A program made the translations under genes and the position numbers. The notes beneath the pieces were generated by a model. That model saw only the letters and a program-made list of their open reading frames with translations. It ran no database searches and was not told the DNA's origin. Below are positions 36,619 through 46,543 of a stretch of DNA of 64,000 bases, one piece after another. The DNA is from Pokkaliibacter sp046614695 (GTDB lineage Bacteria; Pseudomonadota; Gammaproteobacteria; Pseudomonadales; Balneatricaceae), in NCBI RefSeq assembly GCF_046614695.1, contig NZ_JBKKHQ010000013.1:62001-126000 (forward strand), written 5' to 3'. How positions within the stretch are numbered: the first letter of the stretch is position 1; each line of letters begins with the position of its first letter.

Positions 36619-39600
36619 ATGATCCGTACCATTCCTGCACATCACGCTGCCGGTGACCTGATCAGCAGCACGCCATTACAGACCCGCCCTGGGCTTCAGG
36701 GTATCGCCGGGCCACACCAGAGCCAGGACGATGTCGACCTGCACCAGCAGCAACAGCTGCAGGCCAAACTCGAACAGCTCAACCAGCACAGCACTCAGCG
36801 CGGTGAGATTGATACCGATGTGCAGCGCAATCTTGAGCGCCACTGGCGGCATGATCGCAGTGTGCATCAGGACTGGCTGGCGAGTTCCCCTCACAGCGAA
36901 AGGCGCCGTCAGGAGCTGCATCAGCTGCCCGGAGGCGAGAAGCTGGCCGGTCAGTACGGCCTGTCGATTTCCATGGCGAAAAAGATGGAGCGGGAAATTA
37001 ACCCGCAGCTGCGCATTACCAATCAGGTCGATGCCCACTATCAGCGCGATGCGCCCTCCCAGGCTTTTCGTCAGCGCTGTCTGGATATTTTCGCCAAACA
37101 GGGCGGCAATCCGCGCTCGCCGGTGGTGTTTATCAACAGCATCAACGCTGCAGAGCGGGTACTGACGCATTTGCCGAAAGAGCATCTGGATGGCGAGACA
37201 CCGCGACAATATCTCAACCGTAACCTGAAACCCTTACAGGCCGGGCTGTTTGCCCTGAAGCTGGATTCCCGCGAGGCCCAGACAACGGCCAACTATTTCA
37301 CTTACGCCTTTGGCGGTACGCCGTCGCTGTACGGTGCGATGGAAACCGCACTGCCGCCGATGAAGCACACCCAGCCGCCCCGGCCCCTGAGTAATCTGGC
37401 GCTGGTCGATACCCTTCGTGGCGAGCCGGGCACCAATGTGATTGATCGCCTCAAGGGCCTGCCCCGCGACCACAATCTGGCGGCCTTGTCGGATACCGCC
37501 GGAGCGATGATCGACACCCTGCTGGACACCATTGAGGATCATCAGGACAACCCCAGGGTGCGCAGTAATCCGCTGCTGCATCAGGGGCTGACATCACTGC
37601 GTAACATCGCCGATGTGATGCCAAGCCTGACCCACGACAGCCGCAAGTTCATCAGTGCCTACCATGCGCTGGTCGAGGAAATCGGCATTTGCCTTGGCGC
37701 CTTTCAGCCCTACAACCATGAAGGTTTTATTGAAGCGGCCTCAGACATGCTGCCGCTGGATCAGCTCTCGCCGAACATTCCCGTGCCGCGACCTTACCTC
37801 ACCTCCTCAGGCATGGGGGCGATTACCCAGGCGGTTGAGCTGGTCAGCACCCTGACGGGCAAGCCGGATATCCGCAACGCTTTCTCCGGCAAGTACGGTG
37901 AAAGCCCGGCCTATTTTGAGGTGGATTACCTGCGCCGGGTGATGAAGTTTGGTGAGAACAGCCGCGAAGCCATTTACGCCACACTCAATCACAGCCTGCC
38001 CGGCATCAAGGAAGATGACAGCCAGCGCAGCTGGGATGTGGACGGCGTGATTGATGCCACACGGCGCTCTCTGGGGAAAACCCCCAATAACAAACCGCTG
38101 CTACTGGTGCTGGATGCCACCCTGGAGCGGCCCAATGATCTCAGCAAGCTGGCCGGGCATTTCTCCCGCGAAATTGAGGATGGCAAGCTGCGCCTGCTGA
38201 TCTGCAAGAGCTATCAGAAGTATTCCAACCTGGGCACTGCCAAGGTGATGGCGGGGAGCATCTCGCTGATTTCCAAAGCCGATGGCCCGGCGCGTGAGGC
38301 GCTGATGCAGCTGCGCGCCAACGAGAAGGATCTGGCCTGGTATCACAATCCGGAAACCCAGTTGCTGACGCACCTGCTGCGCCATCGGGATCAGGAGTTT
38401 GCCCAGCTTAATCAGGCCACGGCCAACGCCCGCTTTGTGCGGGAGAACTTCTTTAACGGCAAGAATGGCAACACCCGCTTTGACGGGGTCGACAGCCACC
38501 TGCCTTTTAGCCTGCACAAGGACAATCCCGCCGAGATGAAGCACCGCTTCAGCTTTAACCTCGGTGGACAGGCTCAGCGCGTGAGCTTTAACCGCAGCGG
38601 CCATCTGAACAAGGAAGCGGTGCGCTACCGTGACAGTTTCGCCTTTGCCAACACCACCCGCGCCGGTATCCCGATGGAGGATGACAAGCTCGGCATGCGC
38701 CTGTGTTACGGGCAGGAAAGCCAGGCGGAGCTGACTGAGAGCTTCTACATGGCGGGCAAGCTGATGCATGCCAAGGGCAGCAAGTGGTCAGTGACCGATG
38801 CCCACAAGGAAGTGAACCTGCTGATTAACCAGTCCCTCGGCAACAAGGCGGCGCTGTCGACCGCGCCGCTGCTGCAGAAACTCAACGACGTCGCCAAAAA
38901 AGAGTACAGCACGACCTCGCCGATCATGGATGCGGTTTCCAATGTGGAAACCCTGCGCCATCTGCGCGAGGCCGACCCCAAGGCGGGTCGCACTTTTAAC
39001 AAGATCGCCTCGGTACTGATTCACGCCTCCGGGCTGATCCGTGAATACGTCAGCACGGCGGACTGCTGTGGTGGCGCCGACCGGAGTCTGCTCGATGAAC
39101 TGCTGAATGCCATGCTCGATAGCGGAATGCCGGGCGTATCCTCTTCCGGGCGCGGCAGCATTCTGGCGCTGTATAACCATCTGGCGGTGGCCGACATGAC
39201 CCAGGGCAGCCCGGATCAGCAACTGGATGCCATGAAACGTCTGGCCCGTGCCGCCCAGCGTTATCCGGCGCAGGCAGGCAATGCCGACATGCTGACCACT
39301 ATCCCGGACCGGCTGTTTAAACGCGCCGACAGTGCGGATCAGCAGGCCGTGATTGACGCCATGTTTTCCCCTTTGGATGCCAAGTCCAAAGTCGGCATGA
39401 TCGATCATCTAATCAAGAAACATCACTTCGCCACGGCCGAAAGCTGCATTCAGCGCTTTGAGCAGCAGCTCGACAAACTCATGCTGGCGCCTTCAGGCAC
39501 GCTGGCCAATACCGCCGAACCCGGCGTCGGGCCGCACTCTCTGCCGATGGCGGACCGTAAGGCGATTCGTGACCGGTTGATTCAACAGCAGCTGGAAGCA

Positions 39601-39648
39601 CGCCGACCGCCCGAAGGTGTGCCCACGCCACCGCCGCCGGAAAGCTGA
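36619..39648 (+). CDS. Array paralogue 1: large protein with cryptic PLP-enzyme-like domain
   Basis: First of eight related large genes; 1009 residues, no signal peptide or membrane helix. Not matched to a named family as a whole. Order of parts: polar N-terminus; a Gln/Leu-rich helix (about 35-60); WRHDRSVHQDWL and the LPGGEKLAGQYGLS motif (about 70-120); VVFINSINAAERVL; FGGTPSLYGAM (from residue 232); helical stretch; then motifs matching fold-type I Cys/Met PLP enzymes: SSGMG at 396-400, Asp499 in VLDATLE, Lys534 in CKSYQKYSNLG followed by KVMAG, and Arg694 in MRLCYGQES. A C-terminal helical part has DSGMPGVSSSGR (from 834) and a Pro-rich end (PTPPPPES). The start has GGGA upstream. If active it would be a PLP lyase or transferase; it may equally be a non-catalytic scaffold. 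Confidence 0.8.
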   Translation: MIRTIPAHHAAGDLISSTPLQTRPGLQGIAGPHQSQDDVDLHQQQQLQAKLEQLNQHSTQRGEIDTDVQRNLERHWRHDRSVHQDWLASSPHSERRRQELHQLPGGEKLAGQYGLSISMAKKMEREINPQLRITNQVDAHYQRDAPSQAFRQRCLDIFAKQGGNPRSPVVFINSINAAERVLTHLPKEHLDGETPRQYLNRNLKPLQAGLFALKLDSREAQTTANYFTYAFGGTPSLYGAMETALPPMKHTQPPRPLSNLALVDTLRGEPGTNVIDRLKGLPRDHNLAALSDTAGAMIDTLLDTIEDHQDNPRVRSNPLLHQGLTSLRNIADVMPSLTHDSRKFISAYHALVEEIGICLGAFQPYNHEGFIEAASDMLPLDQLSPNIPVPRPYLTSSGMGAITQAVELVSTLTGKPDIRNAFSGKYGESPAYFEVDYLRRVMKFGENSREAIYATLNHSLPGIKEDDSQRSWDVDGVIDATRRSLGKTPNNKPLLLVLDATLERPNDLSKLAGHFSREIEDGKLRLLICKSYQKYSNLGTAKVMAGSISLISKADGPAREALMQLRANEKDLAWYHNPETQLLTHLLRHRDQEFAQLNQATANARFVRENFFNGKNGNTRFDGVDSHLPFSLHKDNPAEMKHRFSFNLGGQAQRVSFNRSGHLNKEAVRYRDSFAFANTTRAGIPMEDDKLGMRLCYGQESQAELTESFYMAGKLMHAKGSKWSVTDAHKEVNLLINQSLGNKAALSTAPLLQKLNDVAKKEYSTTSPIMDAVSNVETLRHLREADPKAGRTFNKIASVLIHASGLIREYVSTADCCGGADRSLLDELLNAMLDSGMPGVSSSGRGSILALYNHLAVADMTQGSPDQQLDAMKRLARAAQRYPAQAGNADMLTTIPDRLFKRADSADQQAVIDAMFSPLDAKSKVGMIDHLIKKHHFATAESCIQRFEQQLDKLMLAPSGTLANTAEPGVGPHSLPMADRKAIRDRLIQQQLEARRPPEGVPTPPPPES

Positions 39649-39791
39649 TTTTTGCCCCGGTGCAGCGCATCGGGCAGCAATAGCACTCAGGGAACCCCGC
39701 GGCCTGAGTCGCCACCTACAACCAACAAAGAAGGCTCCGATCTACGGATTGTGGAGCCACCGCGTCGTCTCATTTGCAGTGGTCGTAACTT

Positions 39792-42700
39792 ATGGCAATC
39801 AATATCAATGCACTCGATCTGGCACGTCATGCTGCCCTTGGCCATGTGGATGAGACGCCCCACCCTGCCCGTGAAGAGCGGGCCCGACCGCCCGCTGGAA
39901 CCCTCGAAGCACTGGAGCAAAAGCTGGAGCAGCTGAAGCAAATGCAGCAACGGCAGCAACTGCCTATGCAGAGTGGCTCACTCGAGCATGCGATACGCCT
40001 GCACCTGGCCCATAAAAGCGGCTACGAGCGCATGGTTAATGCCGACTGGCTGAGCACGCCTTTCGTCCAGCGCCGCAAAGAGGAATACAAAAGTATTCCC
40101 GGTGGCGAGGATGTCAGTGCGCAATACGGCCTGTCGATGGCGCAGGCCAACAATAACCTTCAGCACCGGCAGATGAAGGTGAATACCGAAGCCGATGCCA
40201 TCTATAACCGTGCCACCGATCATCACGGCATGAACCGCCAACTGATGATGCTGCTGCATGCACGTGGCGGTAACCCCCGCGAACCCCATGTGTTTGTGAA
40301 CAGTCAGGCCATGGTCAACAAGCTGACCCAGCGCCTTGGGCCGCAGTTGCATCAGCCGTTACAGTCGGCCGAGCTCAACCCCGGTGTCTTTGCGGTGCGC
40401 TGTGAAAGCATCGATATTGCCCGCAAAGCCAGCCGACTGATCACCGTACTCGGTGGACGCCCCTCGGTGTATCAGATGATGGCCAACCGCAACGGCCCGC
40501 CCAGAGACCGCGTCTCCCTGCCCGGCACCGATGTGCATCAGGTGTTCGGCCATTTAAAAGGGCTGAACGGCAAACCATCGGTGGCCGATCAGCTGCGCAA
40601 CCTGCCGGAGAACCACGGCCATGCGGCGGTCTGCAATGCGGCGGCCAAAATGATTGATGAGCTGACCAGCACCATGGAAGCCAAGGGGCTGCAAAACCAG
40701 CGCCGCCGTGACCCGATTCTGCAGCGCGGTCTGCAGGGTGTGCACATGGCGGCGATGCAGATGACCACCCTGCACGGGGACAGCGCCAAACTCTTTAGTG
40801 CCTTTCAGATTCTTGCCGAGGAAATGCAGGTCTGCCTGACCCAGTGCAAACCCTATGGCCTGCAGGATTTTCGCAAAGCCGGTTCGGCCATGCTGGCGGG
40901 CGACAAGCTTGCCCCTTCCGCGCTGCCACCCACCATGTTCCTGACCACTTCGGGCATGGGTGCGCTCAGCAATGCTGTGGAAATCGCCGGTAGCCTGACC
41001 GCAGGTAAAACCCTGGAAGAGCGCGGTGTTGCCGTGCTGACCAACGGCGAAGGGGAAAAATCCCCGGTCTATTACGAGATGAATTTCCTCAAGCCCAAGG
41101 TTGAACCACGGGCGTTGTATGCCACCCTCAATCAGAGCCAGCCCGGCCGCGAAGGTCTGCACAAGCACAACTGGGGCGTAGAGGATGTGATCTCCGGCCT
41201 CTGTCATCACCTCGATAACAAGACCAGCCCGGAGCCGACGATTCTGGTGCTGGATGCCACCGTCGAGCGCAAGGATGACATGGACAAGCTGGTACACAGC
41301 ATGAAGGCGGACATCGAGTCCGGCCAGCTCAAGATCATCGTCAACAAGAGCTACCAGAAGTACACCAACCTTGGCACCGGCAAAGTCATGGCCGGTGGCA
41401 CCGGCATTATCAGCAATGATGATGCACTGGGCTGGGAGATCACCAACCGTCTGGCCGACCACGAGCAGGGCCTGAACTGGATCAAAAACCCGGAAACCCA
41501 GCTGCTGACCCACATGCTCAAGTGCCGTGATCAGGAACTGGCGCTAATCGAGCGTGGCAGCGATAACGCCCGCTTTGTGAAAGAGAACTTCTTCCACGGC
41601 AAGGACGGCCATGTGGAATTTCTGGGCCACGATGATCACCTGCCCTTCGCCACTTTCCTCTCCGAGCAGGGTCAGGGTAACCACCTGATGCACATCGACC
41701 TGATCTCCGGGCCGGGCTTTCCCCATGCTGCGGATACCAGCGATGAGCCCTTCTCGGCGCTGGATCACTTAAGCGAAAACCGTATCGGCTCGCGCGCCAG
41801 CTTTGGTTTCTCCATGACCACCTTCAGCCCCCTGGGCAACATGGATAATGAGACCGAGATGCGCCTGTGCATGGGTCAGGAAACCCAGGCTGAGCTGACG
41901 GAAATCTTCTATATGCCAAGCCGCCTGCTGACACCGGAGGGCTCCCTGTGGGATGCCAACCGCGCAGAGGCACTGATCAATGAACTGGTCCGCGATGCCT
42001 TGAAACAGCACCCGATGCCCCCCGGTCAGGAGCGTGCGTCCCTGGCGCAGAAACTGGAGCATATTGCCCGTGCGGAGCAGCCCAGGGTGACCGATGAGCA
42101 GCGCATGAACGATCCGCTCAAGACCAAGCAGCTGATCGGTCAGGATGGCGGTGCCTACACCATTCACAAGGTCGCCTCGGTGATGGTGCATCTGGCGGAA
42201 TTCATCAACAAACACATCAGCCCCGAGGACTTTCCCTGTCAGGCACCGGGCCGTGGGCAGATTGATCACCTGTTGAAAAGCATGCTGAATTCCGGGATGC
42301 CCGGCATTTCCATGCCCGCACGCATGTCGATTCTGGAGCTGCAAAGCCGCCTGCGCTTAAGTGATATGCACTTTGATGGCGATAACATGATCGACCACTT
42401 CCATGCCTGGATGAATGATCTGGAGCGTTACCCCAATACGCCGATCCGCATGCAGTCGCCACTGGATCTGCCGCCGCACCTGTTTGACTACCTTGGCACC
42501 GAAGACCGCAGCCGCCTGACCAAACAGCTCTTTAACGGCACCGATCTGTCATCGCGCATTCAGTTTGTCAGCCGCATTCTGCACATCGGTGTGCAGATTG
42601 ATCTGGCCGAGCACCTGCTTGCTGAACTGGATAACGAGCTGGCCCGCGCTGCCCGTCATCCGCGCGCCAATGACAAGGCAATACAAAACACCGGCCTGCA

Positions 42701-43112
42701 GCTCAGCCACCTGCGCCAGCACCTCAATATGCAGCTGGATTCGATCCGCTCTGAGGAGGAAATGGACTTTTCGGAAGATGGCTCCGAGATGTCGGATTCG
42801 AGCGATAACGACTCGACCACGACGGAAGTGCCGACCAATCAGTCCATCGCAGGCTCCGTCAACCAGGGTATCGCTGGCTCAATCAACCAGGGCATCAACC
42901 GTACCCAGACGCAAATGACCCTGAACAGTCTTCGCACCGTCGCCAGTGGCCCGCCCATGGGTAGCCCCGGGTCCGCCTCCGGCAGTGGTGCCAGCACACC
43001 ACGCGCCGCAGCCGCGCCCTCGGACGATGTGGAAATGACGGATGTGGATTCCACCAGCGAGTCAGAGTCCGATAGCGGCTCGGATTCAGAAATGACAGAC
43101 AGCGACAACTGA
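39792..43112 (+). CDS. Array paralogue 2: PLP-like large protein with acidic repeat tail
   Basis: 1106 residues, 143 bp after paralogue 1. Same order of motifs: helix with KLEQLKQMQQRQQ, VNADWLSTPFVQRR, GGEDVSAQYGLSMA, GGRPSVYQMM, TSGMGA (Ser387), Asp488 in VLDATVERKDD, Lys523 in NKSYQKYTNLG with KVMAGG, and the Arg in MRLCMGQETQAEL, then NSGMPGISMPAR. With paralogue 3 it forms a subgroup: both start with an LDLA-containing helix (here INALDLARHAALGHV) and both have long extra tails. The tail is strongly acidic (SEEEMDFSEDGSEMSDSSDN) and holds an 8-residue repeat, ending in Ser/Asp/Glu runs with VEMTDVDS. The tail looks disordered. Function is not known. Confidence 0.8.
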   Translation: MAININALDLARHAALGHVDETPHPAREERARPPAGTLEALEQKLEQLKQMQQRQQLPMQSGSLEHAIRLHLAHKSGYERMVNADWLSTPFVQRRKEEYKSIPGGEDVSAQYGLSMAQANNNLQHRQMKVNTEADAIYNRATDHHGMNRQLMMLLHARGGNPREPHVFVNSQAMVNKLTQRLGPQLHQPLQSAELNPGVFAVRCESIDIARKASRLITVLGGRPSVYQMMANRNGPPRDRVSLPGTDVHQVFGHLKGLNGKPSVADQLRNLPENHGHAAVCNAAAKMIDELTSTMEAKGLQNQRRRDPILQRGLQGVHMAAMQMTTLHGDSAKLFSAFQILAEEMQVCLTQCKPYGLQDFRKAGSAMLAGDKLAPSALPPTMFLTTSGMGALSNAVEIAGSLTAGKTLEERGVAVLTNGEGEKSPVYYEMNFLKPKVEPRALYATLNQSQPGREGLHKHNWGVEDVISGLCHHLDNKTSPEPTILVLDATVERKDDMDKLVHSMKADIESGQLKIIVNKSYQKYTNLGTGKVMAGGTGIISNDDALGWEITNRLADHEQGLNWIKNPETQLLTHMLKCRDQELALIERGSDNARFVKENFFHGKDGHVEFLGHDDHLPFATFLSEQGQGNHLMHIDLISGPGFPHAADTSDEPFSALDHLSENRIGSRASFGFSMTTFSPLGNMDNETEMRLCMGQETQAELTEIFYMPSRLLTPEGSLWDANRAEALINELVRDALKQHPMPPGQERASLAQKLEHIARAEQPRVTDEQRMNDPLKTKQLIGQDGGAYTIHKVASVMVHLAEFINKHISPEDFPCQAPGRGQIDHLLKSMLNSGMPGISMPARMSILELQSRLRLSDMHFDGDNMIDHFHAWMNDLERYPNTPIRMQSPLDLPPHLFDYLGTEDRSRLTKQLFNGTDLSSRIQFVSRILHIGVQIDLAEHLLAELDNELARAARHPRANDKAIQNTGLQLSHLRQHLNMQLDSIRSEEEMDFSEDGSEMSDSSDNDSTTTEVPTNQSIAGSVNQGIAGSINQGINRTQTQMTLNSLRTVASGPPMGSPGSASGSGASTPRAAAAPSDDVEMTDVDSTSESESDSGSDSEMTDSDN
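42837..42896 (+). repeat. In-frame 24-nt repeats in paralogue 2
   Basis: Two full 24-nt units and a partial third, encoding NQSIAGSV, NQGIAGSI and NQGI from residue 1016. The DNA copies have diverged at several positions, so the repeat is not very recent. Confidence 0.75.
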
Positions 43113-43240
43113 GTACAATGCGTGCCGCCATGAGTCAGCGGTACGCTCAGGCAGGGTCTGGCCCTGCCTATAAAAACAATAACGACTAACTGCAACGACC
43201 CCGAACATCCGCAAGGAATGACCCAGGTCAGGAAACAACG

Positions 43241-46200
43241 ATGTCTAGATTGTCCGGGCTGGATTTAGCCAGCCGACACTTGGCCCACGCGGCCCTGCAG
43301 GAAAATCCCTCGCAGGTGAAACAGCTCAAGGAGCAGCCGGAAGCGGGCACGCTGGATGCGCTGGAAAAACGTCTGGCGCAGCTGCGCGAGAAGTCGCCGG
43401 CGGCCTCCAGTCTCAAAGCCGGGCTGGATGCCCACCTGCATCAGCTGTTTCAGCATCAGCGCGCAATCGGCAAGGACTGGGCCGGTCACTCGCCCTACGT
43501 CACCCAGCGTCAGGACGCTATTGAGCGCGCGGGTGGTCTTTCCATTGCCCGCCAGTACGGCATAACCCTGGCCGAGAACCGCGATGGCGAGGACCACGGC
43601 GACTATCGGCAGTTGCACGTCTTCAATGCCACGAACTCCACCTACAACCGCATTACCCAAAGCCCCGGCACCCGGCAGATGATGCGTCACCTGTACCTGA
43701 GCGCAGGCAACGGCAACAGCCACAATGATCAGGTGTTCTTTGCCAACTCCATGACCAGCGCCCAGCGCGTCATCGCCCATGCCGGTCTGGAGCACAAAGG
43801 CCGCACCCTGACCCAGCTGGCACCGGGACTGGTTTCCTGCAAGGTGGCGACCGAGAGCGATAAATACGCGGCGGAAGATGAGCTGGACATGCTCGGTGGC
43901 CGACCCTCGGCCTCCATGGTGATGTCCGCCTATTCCGGCGGCGTCCAGCCCATCCCTTCGGATTCTCGCATCAATAACCAGCCGCTGATCAAGCAGCTGC
44001 GCGGGCCGGATTCAGCCGCCGCCAAACTTCATGACATTCCGAAGGATCATGGTCGTGCCGCACTTTCCCACACCGCCGCACTGCTGCTGGAACATCTCGG
44101 TAGCGTACTGGATGCCCGCGAAGCCCGTCAGGACCGGCAAAACCCGGTGCTGAACGAAGGCCTCAAAGGCCTGCTGGAAATCGCCGATCGCCTGCCCAGC
44201 CTGCATAGCGATGCCACCACCTTCGCCAATGGTTTTCATATTCTCTGTGAGGAGCTGCAGGTCTGTCTGGCCTCCATTCAGGCCTACAACGAGTCCGACA
44301 TGCATGATGTCGCCTCGAAGATGCTCAAGGAGCTGCCGCTACCGGCAGGCCTGATCGAGCCGACCATGCATCTGGCCTCCTCCGGCATGGGCGCGCTCAA
44401 TACCGCGCTGGACAACAGCCGCGGCTTTACCGGCCAGAAAACCATTGAAGTGCTGACCACACCCGAGGGTGATCGCAGCCCGGTGTACTACGAACAACAC
44501 ATGGAGAAGGCGCCACGCAGCCGTAACCTCTTTGCCACCCTGAATATCAGCCAGCCCGGCCATGCCTTTGAGCACAAACCCGGCTGGGGGGTGAAGGATG
44601 TGATCAGCGCCCTGGATCAGCGCCTGAAAAGCGCCACAGCGGAGGAAAAACCGCTGGTACTGACGCTGGATGCCACCCTTGAAGTCCCGGGGGATCTCAA
44701 GGCCCTGACCTCGCATTTCTCCGAGGCACTGGCGGATGGCAGCCTGAGCGTGCACGTCTGCAAAAGCTTTCAGAAGTACGCCAACCTCTGCTCCGGCAAG
44801 GTGGTCGCCGGTGGCGTTGGCGTTCTCACCAAGGACGATACCTTCGGCAATAACCTCAAGGGCGGTCTGGAAATGGCCGAAAGTCTGCTGGAGTGGTCAA
44901 AAAACCCCGACATGCAGCTGATGACCCACCTGCTGGAATGCCGTGATCAGGAAATGGCACTGGTGGAGCGCTCTGTCGCTAACGCCAATTTTGTCGCCGA
45001 TAACTTCTTCACCGGCAAGGATGGACACCAGACCCTGCAGGGCCATGACCGTCACCTGCCTTTTCTGAGTTTTCTCAGTGAGCGAAGCGGCAAAAACCAG
45101 CAGGAATTTGAGCTCAAGCTGGTCAGCACCTATCAGGGCAGAGAAGCCGCTGTCACCCAGCAAATGCGGGACTCGGCGCTGGATCACCTGAGCACCCAGA
45201 TGGTCAACGAGCGCGCCAGCTTCGGCTTTGCGCATACCACCTTTGGCTTTCTCGCCGGTACGCAGGATGCCAATGAAGTGCGTCTCTCCTTTGGTCAGGA
45301 AACCCAGGCGGAGCTGACGGAGCTGTTCTACATGCCCAGCCGCCTGATGAACCACGAAGGCTCGCAATGGAGCGCCTCTCAGGCCGCCCAGCATATTTTT
45401 GATCTGGTCAAGGAAGGTCTGAAGCAGTACCCGATGCCACCACAGATGGGCCACGTCAGTCTGGCGGAGCGCCTGATTCACCTTGCCCGCGCCGAGCGTA
45501 CCGAACCCGGCCAGCCGGGCCGTGGCGCTCACTCGGCCGAACAATTACTGCTGCAGGGTGGCCGCGACCGTGGCGCCCCCATCATTAACAAGATCGCCTC
45601 GGTGATGCTGCACCTGTGCGAAAAGGCCAAGTCAGAACTGATTCAAGAAGAGGAATGCAAAGGCCCGGACCGGCAGACCTTGGATCACCTGCTGCAGGCC
45701 ATGATCCAGTCCGGCATGCCGGGAGTCTCGGGTCAGGTCAAAGACCGCATCGCCACCCTGCAAAGTGAGCTTCTGGTGAGCGATATGACCCACGGCCCGC
45801 GCGGCCAGTCGGTCGAGACGGCCAAACAATGGCTGGATCATCTCGAACGCTTGCCCAGCATGAAGACCAATCTTCAGCAGGTGCACATGATTCCGGAAGA
45901 CACCTTCAACATGCTCGACAGCGCCAACCAGCTGCGCTGTGCCGATCTGATCGTCCGCCATATGGATGACTTCACCCGCTTTAACGTGGTTAACAGTGCC
46001 ATCCGCCGGGAAGCCAATCTCTCCCTGACCTCCGCGCTGCTGTCAGCCATGGAGCGCGATCACAGCAAACAGCTGAAAGACCCGGCACGTCAGCAGCCGA
46101 CCCCGCGCGAGCATCTGCCGGCCATGGGCTTGCAGCTTAACCTGCTGCGCAGTGCCCTGACGGCGACACAGTCCGCCATGGCCGTCATTGATGACAAGGA

Positions 46201-46543
46201 TGATGACGATAATCTCAGCATCGCCAGTGAGGACAGTTTTGCCCTGGGCGACAATGATGTGCCCATCATTGATGTGGAGGATGGCCTGATCGAGGTGGAT
46301 GGCTTTTCCAGTGGCACCACCACGCCTTCGCGGGTCGACAGCCCGATGCAGGAGATGCCACCGGGATTCCCACGTCCGCCCGGTCGCCCCGAAAGCCCGG
46401 ATGTGGAATACCGCTCGGTGCTTAACCGCCCACCCACGCCCTGGCCGTTCCGTGAATTGCAGAACATTCCGGCCGATGAAGGCGGCCCGTCACGCCCGAC
46501 CAGCCCCGCGGATAACCGCGGTGATGATCAGCAATCGGGCTAA
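43241..46543 (+). CDS. Array paralogue 3: PLP-like large protein with acidic and Pro-rich tail
   Basis: 1100 residues, 128 bp after paralogue 2 and its closest relative in the array (LDLASRHLAHAALQE start, ALEKRLAQLREK helix). PLP-type motifs: SSGMGA, Asp in LTLDATLEVPGD, Lys512 in CKSFQKYANLC followed by KVVAGG, Arg in VRLSFGQETQAEL. The position after the Schiff-base-type Lys is retained, but the FGGTPS-like block reads GGRPSASM. The C-terminal SGMPGVSGQ block is present. The last 120 residues are a disordered tail: an Asp run (DDKDDDDNLS), acidic DVPIIDVEDGLIEVD, then Pro-rich PPGFPRPPGRPESPD and RPPTPWPF. The latter resembles SH3- or WW-type ligand sequences of eukaryotes, which would fit a host target but is only suggestive. 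A terminator-like hairpin follows. Confidence 0.8.
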   Translation: MSRLSGLDLASRHLAHAALQENPSQVKQLKEQPEAGTLDALEKRLAQLREKSPAASSLKAGLDAHLHQLFQHQRAIGKDWAGHSPYVTQRQDAIERAGGLSIARQYGITLAENRDGEDHGDYRQLHVFNATNSTYNRITQSPGTRQMMRHLYLSAGNGNSHNDQVFFANSMTSAQRVIAHAGLEHKGRTLTQLAPGLVSCKVATESDKYAAEDELDMLGGRPSASMVMSAYSGGVQPIPSDSRINNQPLIKQLRGPDSAAAKLHDIPKDHGRAALSHTAALLLEHLGSVLDAREARQDRQNPVLNEGLKGLLEIADRLPSLHSDATTFANGFHILCEELQVCLASIQAYNESDMHDVASKMLKELPLPAGLIEPTMHLASSGMGALNTALDNSRGFTGQKTIEVLTTPEGDRSPVYYEQHMEKAPRSRNLFATLNISQPGHAFEHKPGWGVKDVISALDQRLKSATAEEKPLVLTLDATLEVPGDLKALTSHFSEALADGSLSVHVCKSFQKYANLCSGKVVAGGVGVLTKDDTFGNNLKGGLEMAESLLEWSKNPDMQLMTHLLECRDQEMALVERSVANANFVADNFFTGKDGHQTLQGHDRHLPFLSFLSERSGKNQQEFELKLVSTYQGREAAVTQQMRDSALDHLSTQMVNERASFGFAHTTFGFLAGTQDANEVRLSFGQETQAELTELFYMPSRLMNHEGSQWSASQAAQHIFDLVKEGLKQYPMPPQMGHVSLAERLIHLARAERTEPGQPGRGAHSAEQLLLQGGRDRGAPIINKIASVMLHLCEKAKSELIQEEECKGPDRQTLDHLLQAMIQSGMPGVSGQVKDRIATLQSELLVSDMTHGPRGQSVETAKQWLDHLERLPSMKTNLQQVHMIPEDTFNMLDSANQLRCADLIVRHMDDFTRFNVVNSAIRREANLSLTSALLSAMERDHSKQLKDPARQQPTPREHLPAMGLQLNLLRSALTATQSAMAVIDDKDDDDNLSIASEDSFALGDNDVPIIDVEDGLIEVDGFSSGTTTPSRVDSPMQEMPPGFPRPPGRPESPDVEYRSVLNRPPTPWPFRELQNIPADEGGPSRPTSPADNRGDDQQSG

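Noticed and set aside
43149..43169. 8-bp hairpin AGGCAGGG/CCCTGCCT between paralogues 2 and 3
   Set aside because: No T-run follows on the plus strand, so it is not a convincing terminator; it may only be chance or mRNA structure.
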